A stretch of DNA of 64,000 nt. Origin: Paenibacillus_AR mesotrionivorans. GTDB lineage: Bacteria > Bacillota > Bacilli > Paenibacillales > NBRC-103111. The stretch covers positions 1 through 64,000 of the forward strand of contig NZ_JBJURJ010000021.1 of the NCBI RefSeq assembly GCF_046098205.1. Reading direction: 5' to 3'. Shown here piece by piece: positions 15,687 to 23,615 of this stretch. The notes below the pieces were generated by a model that was not told the DNA's origin, made no database searches, and worked only from the letters and a program-made list of their open reading frames with translations. The position numbers and the translations under genes were made by a program. Every line of letters starts with the position of its first letter. The first letter of the stretch is position 1.

Positions 15687-17288
15687 TTAGTGGGACAGCG
15701 TGAAGGCTGCTTTGACAAACTCCCGGAACAGCGCCTGCGGACGGTTGGGACGGGAGGTGAATTCGGGATGGAACTGGACAGCCAGGAACCAAGGATGGTC
15801 GGGGATTTCGATCATTTCCACCAGACGTCCGTCCGGGGATGTACCGGAAATGCGCAGACCCTTATGCTCCATCGCGTCGCGGTAAGCGTTGTTGAACTCG
15901 TACCGGTGACGGTGGCGCTCATATACCAGTTCATCGGCATAACAGGCTTCGGCCAGGGAGCCGGAAGCAATCTTGCAGGGGTACAGGCCAAGGCGCATGG
16001 TGCCGCCCAGGTCCTCGATGTCCTTCTGCTCCGGAAGCAGGTCGATAACCGGGTAGCCGGTGGTCGGATTGATCTCGGAGCTGTTGGCGCCTTCCAGGCC
16101 CAGGACATTGCGGGCAAATTCCACAACCGCTACTTGCATGCCCAGGCAAATGCCGAAGAACGGAATCTTCTCTTCACGGGCGTACTTGATGGCCATGATC
16201 TTGCCTTCAATACCCCGGTCGCCGAAGCCGCCGGGCACCAGGATGCCGGCAACGCCGCCCAGAAGGTCGTCCACGTTGTGCTCATATACATCCTCAGCGT
16301 TGACCCAACGGATCTTCACTTCCGAATCGCAGGCAAAGCCGGCGTGGGAGAGTGCTTCCACAATGGACAAATACGCGTCATGCAGCGCCACGTATTTGCC
16401 CACAATGGCGATCTCGGTGGTATGCTTCAGCTGCTTCACCTTTTGCACCATGGCTTCCCATTCGGTCATATCCGGGGCATTGGTGTTGAGCTTCAGATGG
16501 TTCACTACAATATCGTCGAGCCCTTGCTCGCGCATCATCAAAGGCACGTCATACAGGGTATCGGCGTCGATGCACTCGATGACCGCATTGGCATCGATGT
16601 CGCAGAACAGGCCGATCTTGCGCTTCAGATCTTCGGACAGGGTGTGTTCGGTGCGGCAGACAATTACATTGGGCTGGATCCCGATGCTGCGCAGCTCCTT
16701 CACACTGTGCTGGGTCGGCTTGGTTTTGACCTCGCCGGCTGCCTTCAGGTAAGGAATCAGCGTAACATGGATGTACATCACATTATCCCGGCCGATGTCG
16801 CTCTTAATTTGACGGATGGCTTCCAGGAACGGCAGGCTTTCGATATCGCCGACGGTGCCGCCGATTTCGGTAATGACCACATCGGATTGAGCTTCCCGGC
16901 CGGCGCGGAATACCCGGTCCTTGATCTCATTGGTGATGTGCGGAATCACCTGCACCGTACCGCCCAGATATTCGCCGCGGCGTTCCTTGGTGATAACCGA
17001 GGAATAGATTTTGCCCGTGGTAACGTTGCTGTTCTTGGACAGGTTGATGTCGATGAACCGCTCGTAGTGACCCAGGTCCAAATCCGTCTCCGCCCCGTCA
17101 TCCGTCACGAACACCTCGCCGTGCTGGTACGGGCTCATGGTGCCCGGGTCCACGTTGATGTACGGATCAAACTTCTGAATGGTAACCTTCAGGCCCCTGT
17201 TCTTCAGAAGTCTCCCTAAAGACGCTGCCGTAATGCCTTTGCCTAAGGAAGATACAACACCGCCCGTCACAAAAATATACTTCGTCAC
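15687..17288 (-). CDS. pyrG: CTP synthase
   Basis: CTP synthase makes CTP from UTP, ATP and glutamine. The 533-residue protein has an N-terminal amidoligase domain (MTKYIFVTGGVVSSLGKGI with P-loop, then the magnesium/UTP site DPGTMSPYQHGEVFV) and a C-terminal class I glutamine amidotransferase domain with nucleophile Cys (FFGICLGMQ) and HPEF. The GTG start at 17288, eight bases after AGGGGG, gives the family N-terminus MTKYIFVTGG; the longer frame adds 15 residues not seen in the family. Upstream lies a GGGC transcription start and an intrinsic terminator within the leader (17353-17435), the arrangement of CTP-sensed attenuation known for B. subtilis pyrG. The conserved neighbours are rpoE and spo0F. 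Confidence 0.98.
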   Translation of the reverse strand: MTKYIFVTGGVVSSLGKGITAASLGRLLKNRGLKVTIQKFDPYINVDPGTMSPYQHGEVFVTDDGAETDLDLGHYERFIDINLSKNSNVTTGKIYSSVITKERRGEYLGGTVQVIPHITNEIKDRVFRAGREAQSDVVITEIGGTVGDIESLPFLEAIRQIKSDIGRDNVMYIHVTLIPYLKAAGEVKTKPTQHSVKELRSIGIQPNVIVCRTEHTLSEDLKRKIGLFCDIDANAVIECIDADTLYDVPLMMREQGLDDIVVNHLKLNTNAPDMTEWEAMVQKVKQLKHTTEIAIVGKYVALHDAYLSIVEALSHAGFACDSEVKIRWVNAEDVYEHNVDDLLGGVAGILVPGGFGDRGIEGKIMAIKYAREEKIPFFGICLGMQVAVVEFARNVLGLEGANSSEINPTTGYPVIDLLPEQKDIEDLGGTMRLGLYPCKIASGSLAEACYADELVYERHRHRYEFNNAYRDAMEHKGLRISGTSPDGRLVEMIEIPDHPWFLAVQFHPEFTSRPNRPQALFREFVKAAFTLSH

Positions 17289-17352
17289 AAGTTTAACCCC
17301 CTGCATGATCATGCGCGTTATTTTTTGTTCCATGTTTCAGGTCTGCGTGAGC

Positions 17353-17392
17353 AAAAATAAAAAGTGACCCGCCAAGAAGACGGGGCACTTTT
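17353..17392 (-). terminator. pyrG leader attenuator (intrinsic terminator)
   Basis: Arms AAAGTGCCCCG and CGGGTCACTTT (17361-17391, one bulge) flank a short loop and are followed on the minus strand by TTATTTTT. The hairpin lies between the pyrG promoter and the pyrG start, so it acts as an attenuator. Its 5' arm and loop carry GCCCCGTCTTCTT, a C/U-rich stretch that could pair with extra G residues added at the 5' end of the transcript when CTP is low. Confidence 0.85.
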
Positions 17393-17431
17393 AAATGTCA
17401 TTGATCTCGCTTTCGGATCACCAAATCCAAA

Positions 17432-17472
17432 GCCCATGCAATATATTACCCTCTTTCGCATGAGCATGTCAA
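17432..17472 (-). promoter_or_regulatory. pyrG promoter with GGGC start site
   Basis: On the minus strand -35 TTGACA (17467-17472), an 18-base spacer and -10 TAATAT (17443-17448) are followed seven bases later by GGGCTTT, whose first G at 17435 is the predicted +1. Starting with GGGC is required for CTP-dependent reiterative addition of G in B. subtilis pyrG. Confidence 0.85.
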
Positions 17473-17532
17473 GGTTGCGCCGCAAAAAAGAACGTCTATC
17501 GACACACTCTGCCAAAAGGGAGAAATGACTAC

Positions 17533-18120
17533 CTATTTGTCGTCCTCTTCGCCTTCGTCCAGGTCGTCTTCGAATTCAGAGTCCTCTTCCTCGGACTCCT
17601 CCAATTCTTCATCCAGCTCCTGAATCTCGTCGGTCTCATCCAGCTCTTCTTCGATCTCGTCGGGAGCGAACATTTCGTCCTCTTCTTCCGCCACTTCCTC
17701 GTGGTCTTCGTCGAAGGAGTCGAAATCCTCTTCCTCGGCCGGGAAGCTTTCCTCTTCCTCATCTATATATTCCTCTTCGTCCAAATCATCATCGTCGTCG
17801 TTAATGATGCGGGGACGTTTGGCACCGCCCATTTCGCCTTCTTTATTGTCAACGGGGTACCAGCGTTTCAGACCCCACAGGTTATTACCTACGCAAGCGA
17901 AACGGCCGTCCACGTTAATCTCCGTATACAGCTGGGCAATCAGCCGGAGGATGTCCTCTTCGGTGTAACCCTTGATTTTGGCCACCTCATTCATGAGGTC
18001 ACGGTAATAAAAAGGAGTGTTGGCCGCCTTCAAGATGTTGAATGCCAAGTCCACCATGGGAACTTCCCTGGCCTGCTCCGGTGTAAGTTTTGAAAGATAC
18101 TCGCTCATGTACGTGTACAC
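17533..18120 (-). CDS. rpoE: DNA-directed RNA polymerase delta subunit
   Basis: Delta is a Firmicute-specific subunit that increases RNA polymerase recycling and makes promoters sensitive to initiating NTP. The folded N-terminal domain (about residues 1-95) contains the conserved INVDGRFACVGNNLWGLKRWYP. It is followed by an unfolded, extremely acidic tail of about 85 residues made almost entirely of Asp and Glu, as in other delta proteins. AGGAAGG lies close to the GTG at 18120; the ATG at 18108 gives MSEYLSKLTPEQ and is also possible, so the start is uncertain by four residues. It precedes pyrG on the same strand, but pyrG has its own promoter between them. Confidence 0.95.
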   Translation of the reverse strand: MYTYMSEYLSKLTPEQAREVPMVDLAFNILKAANTPFYYRDLMNEVAKIKGYTEEDILRLIAQLYTEINVDGRFACVGNNLWGLKRWYPVDNKEGEMGGAKRPRIINDDDDDLDEEEYIDEEEESFPAEEEDFDSFDEDHEEVAEEEDEMFAPDEIEEELDETDEIQELDEELEESEEEDSEFEDDLDEGEEDDK

Positions 18121-18480
18121 GCCCTTCCTACAGTCTCGCCTTTATCTTCATATAAGTAAACCCTATTTTATGTAAAAAAGCAAGCGGTTGCGGGAACCGC
18201 AGGCATGGACCCCATAAATAAACAGAGGCGCCCCGACAGCGCCTCCGTTTATGACTGTACCCCTGTAGAGGCAGGCATACGCCTATCCTCCCTTGATGTT
18301 TAACGAGAGCCACAAACAGCCCTCTCCCTATATCCTATGTAGGGATTGGCGGTTTGACACGGGTATCCGCTCATTTTACGGGAATAAGGCGCTTGCATTG
18401 CGCGTCCGAAACGAGCCGCTCATAAGATAATGCATTATCTATGCAGGTATGCTGTACGAATGCCTGAGGAGGGGTCCGCC
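18121..18480. other. Divergent intergenic region with hairpin and 16-bp palindrome
   Basis: This region separates rpoE (minus) and the subtilase (plus). It holds a GC-rich hairpin (GAGGCGC / GCGCCTC, 18225-18245, extended by AAAC/GTTT outside) that is not next to any gene end, and a perfect 16-bp palindrome AGATAATGCATTATCT at 18425-18440, 40 bases before the subtilase start. The palindrome could be an operator (inference). No gene was found; a 61-codon minus-strand frame here lacks coding signs. Confidence 0.6.
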
Positions 18481-19725
18481 TTGACGATGCCAACGCTCAC
18501 CGAACTGATGGAAGAGGAGCTCCGCGGGTTTGGGGAATCATCGGCACGCTATCTCATCCGACTCCGGTCCTCTTCCGATTGCCGTGAAATTGTCCGGGGG
18601 CTCCGGGAACCCGGCGGCTGCCCCGCCCATCAAGTTGAAGCCCTTCCCTTCATTAATGCCGTTTTTCTCCAGCTGCAGTCTCCGGAGGCTTTCCTTCACC
18701 ACCCCGAGGTGGAGGGAGTGGAGCGGGATGAAACGCTGGCGGTCATACAGGATAAGGCCACCCGGCTGTCCCCCGGTGAAATCCGCCGCCAGGCCAGCTT
18801 CGCCCGGAGCAAACCCTTCATCCCCTGGGGCATCCGCCACATCCAGGCCCCCCTTGCCTGGAAAGCTGCAACGGGCCAAGAAATCCGGATTGGCGTCATC
18901 GATACCGGCGTGGACTTCTCCCATCCGGATCTGCGGGATTCCATCGCCGGCGGCATTAATCTGATCCACCGCCACCTCCCTCCTCTGGATGACAACGGCC
19001 ACGGCACCCATATCAGCGGCACCATAGCGGCCGGGGCAGGACAGGGTATGTCGGGAGTGGCGCCCCATGCCAAGCTTTATGCGGTCAAGGCCTTCGACCA
19101 TAACGGCACATCCTTCGTGACGGATATTGTGAAGGGCATCGATTGGTGCGTCAATCATGGCATCCATATCATCAACATGAGCTTTGGGATGAAAAGCTAC
19201 AGTCCTTCTCTAGAAACGGCTGTGCGCAATGCCGCCAAGGAAGGAGTCGTCATTATTGCTTCGTCCGGCAACGAGGGAAAGAAGGGAATCATTGATTACC
19301 CGGCCCGTTTTCCGAACACCATAGCTGTAGGCGCGACGGGACGCAACGGGAAGATCGCCGGCTTCACCAACCGCAGCACCCAGATCGACATTTACGCACC
19401 GGGAGAGCGGATTGTCTCCACCTGGCTGAATGGCAAATACCAGGAGCTTTCCGGCACCTCCATGGCCACCTCCCATGTCAGCGGTGTAGCCGCCCTGATG
19501 ATGGCCATAAAGCCGGGAATAAGCCTCTCCACGCTTCTGTCGGGGCTGCAGCGGTCTGCCATGCCCATCAGCTCTACAGCACGGAAAGCCGGCTTCCTGG
19601 GTGAGATCAACGCCATCCGAGCCGTACGGGCCGTAAGCCGCAAAAAGCAGCGCTCCTCCCATGTACGTGCAAGGGTTCAGGCTTCTGCCGGCCCGGCGGC
19701 GCGGATTCCGATATCCAGCCGGTAG
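18481..19725 (+). CDS. Subtilisin-like serine protease (S8), no signal peptide
   Basis: This is a subtilase of about 414 residues. The catalytic triad is complete: Asp141 (VIDTGVDFSHPDL), His174 (DNGHGTHISGT) and Ser327 (SGTSMATSHVSG), with the oxyanion Asn in SSGNEGKKG. Residues about 25-110 look like an inhibitor I9-type propeptide (YLIRLRSSSD...VEGVERDETLAV). There is no signal peptide or membrane segment, so it is either intracellular or exported by another route. The start is TTG at 18481, six bases after GGAGGGG, with an ATG two codons later. The 3' end overlaps the convergent ywiB gene by 49 bases, and no terminator lies between them. Substrate unknown. Confidence 0.92.
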   Translation: MTMPTLTELMEEELRGFGESSARYLIRLRSSSDCREIVRGLREPGGCPAHQVEALPFINAVFLQLQSPEAFLHHPEVEGVERDETLAVIQDKATRLSPGEIRRQASFARSKPFIPWGIRHIQAPLAWKAATGQEIRIGVIDTGVDFSHPDLRDSIAGGINLIHRHLPPLDDNGHGTHISGTIAAGAGQGMSGVAPHAKLYAVKAFDHNGTSFVTDIVKGIDWCVNHGIHIINMSFGMKSYSPSLETAVRNAAKEGVVIIASSGNEGKKGIIDYPARFPNTIAVGATGRNGKIAGFTNRSTQIDIYAPGERIVSTWLNGKYQELSGTSMATSHVSGVAALMMAIKPGISLSTLLSGLQRSAMPISSTARKAGFLGEINAIRAVRAVSRKKQRSSHVRARVQASAGPAARIPISSR

Positions 19726-20099
19726 CTGCCGACTCTCTCCCCGCCCATAAACAGCTCATATTCCCAACGGAGCTGCTCCAGCCCGTCCTTCATGTGGACC
19801 TTCAGCTTGCGCGTGAAGGTGTCCATCTCCATCCGCCCATGAGGGGTATCATAGTAACCGGGCAGACGTTCCCCCGAACGGAATTGCTGCTCGCTTTTGA
19901 TACCCCCCTGCCGGAGAAGCCGGATGGCTTTTTTGCCCTCCGGTTCGATCCGCAAAAGCGCGGTGACTCTGCCCATCTCCGATTCGGGCTCCTCATATTG
20001 AAAAAACAGCTTTCCGTCCCGGGCATAACGTTTGCCCCGGACCTGCTGCACCACCTTGCCGCTGTCGCTGATGCTGGTAATGGTCAGTTCCACGTCCAA
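19677..20099 (-). CDS. ywiB: DUF1934 beta-barrel protein (YwiB family)
   Basis: This protein of about 140 residues is rich in beta strands (LFFQYEEPESEMGRVTALLR, then GYYDTPHGRMEMDTFTRKLK), the pattern of DUF1934/YwiB, a small calycin-like beta-barrel of unknown function common in Firmicutes. A TTG at 20099 eight bases after AAGGAGG is the best start; the frame continues upstream to other TTG codons without a ribosome site. In B. subtilis ywiB lies in the same broad region as pyrG-rpoE, which supports the call. It is convergent with the subtilase and overlaps it by 49 bases at the 3' end. Confidence 0.82.
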   Translation of the reverse strand: MDVELTITSISDSGKVVQQVRGKRYARDGKLFFQYEEPESEMGRVTALLRIEPEGKKAIRLLRQGGIKSEQQFRSGERLPGYYDTPHGRMEMDTFTRKLKVHMKDGLEQLRWEYELFMGGERVGSYRLDIGIRAAGPAEA

Positions 20100-20127
20100 C
20101 CGGTCCGCCTCCTTCAAGAACAACTAT

Positions 20128-20158
20128 AAAAAAGAGGAGCCACCATGAGGGGCTCCTC
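20128..20158 (-). terminator. Intrinsic terminator of the GH112 gene
   Basis: Arms GAGGAGCC and GGCTCCTC (20134-20158) are followed on the minus strand by six T. It lies about 60 bases past the GH112 stop and isolates it from ywiB downstream. Confidence 0.88.
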
Positions 20159-20216
20159 CTTCGTGTGCTGCTATTAGTGTACAGACCCTTGCGCCTGCAA
20201 GCAAGGATCAGGATGT

Positions 20217-22373
20217 TTATACCCGCAGAATCTTGGTATCGAAGGCTGCCAGGGTTTCGGTGACGGCGCCGCTTTTTTCCGTACGCACCGTAATGGTTTG
20301 TTCGCTATCGGAGTTGTTGATGAGAATCAGCGTATTGCTGTCCGGATAGTACGCGCATTCCGCATAGGCATTGTCCGTCAGGTACAGCTGCTCCGCAGAC
20401 TGGCCGGCAGCAGCCAGAATCAGCTCCAGGAGGGCCCTCGTATTGGCTACCGAGTGCGTGTAGCTGGAGAGATAGACGCCCTTGCCTTTGCCGAAATCAT
20501 GCACAGACGCAGTAGGTGTTTTGCCTGCAGCAGCCCATACCTTGGCCTTGCCGTTGGTCAGATAGACGCCTTCGCGGACCTTCAGTCCTGCAGGCAGAGT
20601 GAAGCCAGGCTGGACAGCCTCCACGGGCCACTTGCCGTGACTGATCCGTTCCCCGGTATCCCTGTCAACGCCCAGCACCTGCGCCATGCGGAACAGTGTG
20701 TCCTGTCCGGGGGCTGCAGAGGGTTCGTTTACACCGAGGAATACGCCGCCGCCGTGCACCCAGCCGGTGATGGCTTCCACAACTGCCGCATCGTTCCACA
20801 GCTCGCCGCCGCTCCATGCGCTGCCCGCGGTTCCTGCGTTGATAATCACGCCCACATCCGAGGGGATACCCGCCTTGATGTCCTCGAAGCTCAGGAACTC
20901 CACCTCGAAGGGAAGACCGGACAGGCTTTCCATGATGTTGATCAGATCGAGTTCCGGGTTTTCATGATAGTGTCCGGAGCAAATCCAGCTGCGCAGCTTG
21001 CCCCAGGCGGTGAGCACGCCGATTTTGGGCGTGAGGGAATACGGCTTGCCGCTTTGGTGCAGATCACGGATCTCGCGGAACTCATCGGCAATCTTTTCGA
21101 TATAGTCGCAGAAATCCGGGTACGGCTCAACCAGATGGAGATAACCGCCCAGGCCGATCCGGTCCACCGGAGCCCGCAGCAGTGCGCGGCGGATGCTGTT
21201 CCAGAAGTTCTTGGCATCCAGCGTCGGGTTGCCGCCTTCCATGAAGGTAGGCAGTCCGCCAAGCCCTACGGGGAACAGGTACGGATGCAGCCGCAGCTCG
21301 TGGGTGGCGACCCCTTCCACTCCCGAGCCCAGACGTGCCTCGAAGCCGGAGAATACGCACTTAATAATGCCGTCAAAGCCAAATTCGGCGAATCTGCCGT
21401 TGTACGGCTCAATGCCGACCCAGCTGTCGTCATAGAAAACATAAGCCAGCTTGTTGTACTTGTGGGCGATATCAATCAGCTTTTTGCCGAACTCAATGAC
21501 AAAATCGTTGATAAACGCCATCCAGTCCAGCTTGCGCTGATCCGGAACCGCATGGGTGACCCGGAGCTTGCCCTTGTTGATGAAGTCCTCGGAGGTGATG
21601 CGGTAGCCGTATTTCTCGGCGAACAGCTCCAATGCCCGCGGGCTGACGGTAAAGTCATAGGACGCCCAATCCGTGAACAGATGACGGTTGTTCTCATCGG
21701 AGCCCCAGATCCACACGAAGTTGTAGAACATGGAGGTAAACCGGATGACGTTGGTAGCAGGATGGTTCACGCACCACTCGTCCAGCCAGTTCAGCATATA
21801 CTCCTGGGTTTCGGTATGGATGGGGTCGATCTGCATCAGATGCTCTTTGTTCCAATTGTTTGTGGTATGATTGTACATGGAGATTTCTTCCCAAATCCGG
21901 AAGGCCATGAAGTTGACGGTATAGGCATGCCACTTGGTTACGCCGGTCAGAGCGACACATTGCGATGCGCTGTCATAGGTCCACTGGCTGCGGGGAAGCT
22001 CTGCCCCGGAGGTGCGGTCGAAGACCTGCCAGTAGGCTATGGATTCAGGGGATTCATTCACGGCAAACTGATCGGCGAAGAAATCCTTCATCAGCGGGAT
22101 CGTCAGGCTGTCTGCTTCAGCCACAACTGGCTGGGTCATCAGGAAGGTCTGCTGGAGCTTGTCCGGGTTTTGCTTCGCCCAGTCATTGTGGTCACGGATA
22201 ATACAGATGGTGGAATAAATATCGTAACCTGCGTTCAGAATTTCATCGGACAAGGCGGTGCCGTCGCTGTCGCGGATGACATCGGCTCCCCACTTTTTCG
22301 CCAATTCAAGGGTTAAGGCTTCGTAGCCGGATTCTCCCGGAAGGGTGAAGCCTCCTGTTTTCTTTTGTACCAT
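20217..22373 (-). CDS. GH112 beta-galactoside phosphorylase (galactosyl-rhamnose or lacto-N-biose type)
   Basis: GH112 enzymes cleave beta-galactosides with phosphate, giving alpha-galactose 1-phosphate and a free sugar. The 718-residue protein is collinear with bifidobacterial lacto-N-biose phosphorylase: WGADVIRDSDGT at the N-terminus, VRFTTF-like FTSMFYNF, the acid Asp in DDSWVGIEPY, and GGGVFLGVNEPSAAPG. Around the sugar site it reads IKCVFSGFEARL and ELRLHPYLFP instead of the GSIGDGTTTRM-type sequence of the lacto-N-biose enzymes, suggesting the galactosyl-1,4-L-rhamnose phosphorylase branch (inference). No signal peptide, so it is cytoplasmic. The ATG at 22373 follows GGGAGG. No sugar transporter or other pathway gene is adjacent; an AraC regulator is divergent and a cre site overlaps the start of transcription. 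Confidence 0.88.
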   Translation of the reverse strand: MVQKKTGGFTLPGESGYEALTLELAKKWGADVIRDSDGTALSDEILNAGYDIYSTICIIRDHNDWAKQNPDKLQQTFLMTQPVVAEADSLTIPLMKDFFADQFAVNESPESIAYWQVFDRTSGAELPRSQWTYDSASQCVALTGVTKWHAYTVNFMAFRIWEEISMYNHTTNNWNKEHLMQIDPIHTETQEYMLNWLDEWCVNHPATNVIRFTSMFYNFVWIWGSDENNRHLFTDWASYDFTVSPRALELFAEKYGYRITSEDFINKGKLRVTHAVPDQRKLDWMAFINDFVIEFGKKLIDIAHKYNKLAYVFYDDSWVGIEPYNGRFAEFGFDGIIKCVFSGFEARLGSGVEGVATHELRLHPYLFPVGLGGLPTFMEGGNPTLDAKNFWNSIRRALLRAPVDRIGLGGYLHLVEPYPDFCDYIEKIADEFREIRDLHQSGKPYSLTPKIGVLTAWGKLRSWICSGHYHENPELDLINIMESLSGLPFEVEFLSFEDIKAGIPSDVGVIINAGTAGSAWSGGELWNDAAVVEAITGWVHGGGVFLGVNEPSAAPGQDTLFRMAQVLGVDRDTGERISHGKWPVEAVQPGFTLPAGLKVREGVYLTNGKAKVWAAAGKTPTASVHDFGKGKGVYLSSYTHSVANTRALLELILAAAGQSAEQLYLTDNAYAECAYYPDSNTLILINNSDSEQTITVRTEKSGAVTETLAAFDTKILRV

Positions 22374-22405
22374 AATGCGCCTCCCTGCCACTTACGGGCA
22401 ATTTG

Positions 22406-22419
22406 TGTAAGCGTTTACC
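22406..22419 (-). promoter_or_regulatory. Catabolite-responsive element (cre) before GH112
   Basis: TGTAAGCGTTTACC matches the CcpA site consensus TGWAANCGNTNWCA at 13 of 14 positions. It sits just downstream of the -10 of the GH112 promoter, where CcpA binding represses. Confidence 0.8.
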
Positions 22420-22422
22420 TGG

Positions 22423-22451
22423 ATCATAGGACAAAAATCCGGGTAAAACAA
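22423..22451 (-). promoter_or_regulatory. Promoter of the GH112 gene
   Basis: On the minus strand -35 TTGTTT (22446-22451), a 17-base spacer and -10 TATGAT (22423-22428); the cre site begins four bases downstream. The imperfect -35 is compatible with a need for activation, for example by the divergent AraC protein (inference). Confidence 0.6.
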
Positions 22452-22596
22452 CGAATGATTTGAAAGAGCCGGCGAATTGCATTGCCAAAGCATAAAAGTG
22501 TGATTATATTAAAAGCATATAGCCCTTTTGACTTGAATTCAACCTAAGAATTTTCATGCATATATAAAAATTTGAGTGTCATATAGGAGAAAAGTC

Positions 22597-23424
22597 ATGG
22601 ATCATAATATTTTTGTGGTGCTGACGGATACGGAGCTGAAATTGCCCTTTTTTGTAACCAGCGCTGGCGGCTGGGAGCACCAGGATAATATGCTCCGGGA
22701 GGGCGGCTTCCCCGACTTTCAGTGGATTCAATGCATCTCCGGTGAAGGGATTCTGGAGACGGAGGGCAAACGGTTTGCCGTATCCGCCGGTCAGGGGATG
22801 CTGCTTTATCCTAACCGCAAGCATCATTATTATGCGGTGCGGGAGCCTTGGGCGACTCGGTGGATTTCCTTCAACGGCGTCCAGGCGGAGGGGATGCTGG
22901 CCTCCCTTAAAATGAACGCCTCGGCGGTGCTCCAGCTGTCCCATCCGGATATCGTGCTCCAGAAGCTCCTGGAGGCCAACGAATTGCTGCAGTCCAAGGA
23001 CCCTTCCCGGTATATCCGCTGCTCTGCGCTGATCTACGCCATCGTTCTGGATCTGTTCATGTACTCCAGCACCCCGGATATGCGCTCCCGCACGGAGCAT
23101 TACGAGCAGCTGATGCCGGCTTTGTCCTATATCGACGAGCATTTTATGGAGCCGCTGACCCTGGAGACTCTGTCGTCCCAGCTGCGAATTTCCCCGCAAT
23201 ATACCTGCCATCTGTTCCAAAAGAGCTTCGGCCTGCGCCCCTTCGAATACATCAACCGGTTCCGCCTGAGGCGGGCCAAGGAGCTTCTGCTGCGGCATCC
23301 CGAGGTGGATGTGAAGGATATCGCCCGGGCGGTGGGCTATGAGCATGCCAGCTATTTCATCAAGCTGTTCAAGCAGCAGGAGGGTGTGACCCCCAGCGCC
23401 TTCCGCAAGGTCCACCGGCAGTAA
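22597..23424 (+). CDS. AraC family transcriptional regulator
   Basis: This 275-residue regulator has an N-terminal cupin-type sensor domain (GEGILETEGKRFAVSAGQGM, LLYPNRKHHYYAV) and a C-terminal AraC domain with two helix-turn-helix units (LETLSSQLRISPQYTCHLFQ, and VKDIARAVGYEHASYFIKLF) and the family signature through FKQQEGVTPSAFRK. The start is ATG seven bases after AGGAGA. It is transcribed away from the GH112 phosphorylase gene, 223 bases apart, and probably activates it in response to the sugar (inference). A terminator-like hairpin follows. Confidence 0.93.
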   Translation: MDHNIFVVLTDTELKLPFFVTSAGGWEHQDNMLREGGFPDFQWIQCISGEGILETEGKRFAVSAGQGMLLYPNRKHHYYAVREPWATRWISFNGVQAEGMLASLKMNASAVLQLSHPDIVLQKLLEANELLQSKDPSRYIRCSALIYAIVLDLFMYSSTPDMRSRTEHYEQLMPALSYIDEHFMEPLTLETLSSQLRISPQYTCHLFQKSFGLRPFEYINRFRLRRAKELLLRHPEVDVKDIARAVGYEHASYFIKLFKQQEGVTPSAFRKVHRQ

Positions 23425-23467
23425 AAGCCGTAAAGGCGCCGTCTCTGCCGGGTATAGGGCTCCTTCA

Positions 23468-23499
23468 GACAGTCTGCCGTTTTTGCGGCAGGCTGTTTT
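23468..23499 (+). terminator. Terminator after the AraC gene
   Basis: Arms ACAGTCTGCC and GGCAGGCTGT (one mismatch) flank a short loop and are followed by TTTTG, about 45 bases past the AraC stop. Confidence 0.7.
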
Positions 23500-23615
23500 G
23501 CTGTTGTTGCGGCTTCCCCTCCGATAAATATATTTGTCCCCTTCTGTCTCTGACTGAATACCTCCGCCCGGATTTTTCCATACTGGTTACTAAAAGATAA
23601 AAGAGGTGACCACAC

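Noticed and set aside
18128..18313. 61-codon minus-strand frame upstream of rpoE
   Set aside because: It spans a GC-rich hairpin and the likely rpoE promoter and shows no coding signature.
20298..22316. 672-codon plus-strand frame opposite the GH112 gene
   Set aside because: The minus-strand frame encodes a complete GH112 enzyme; the antisense frame is a by-product of GC-rich codon use.
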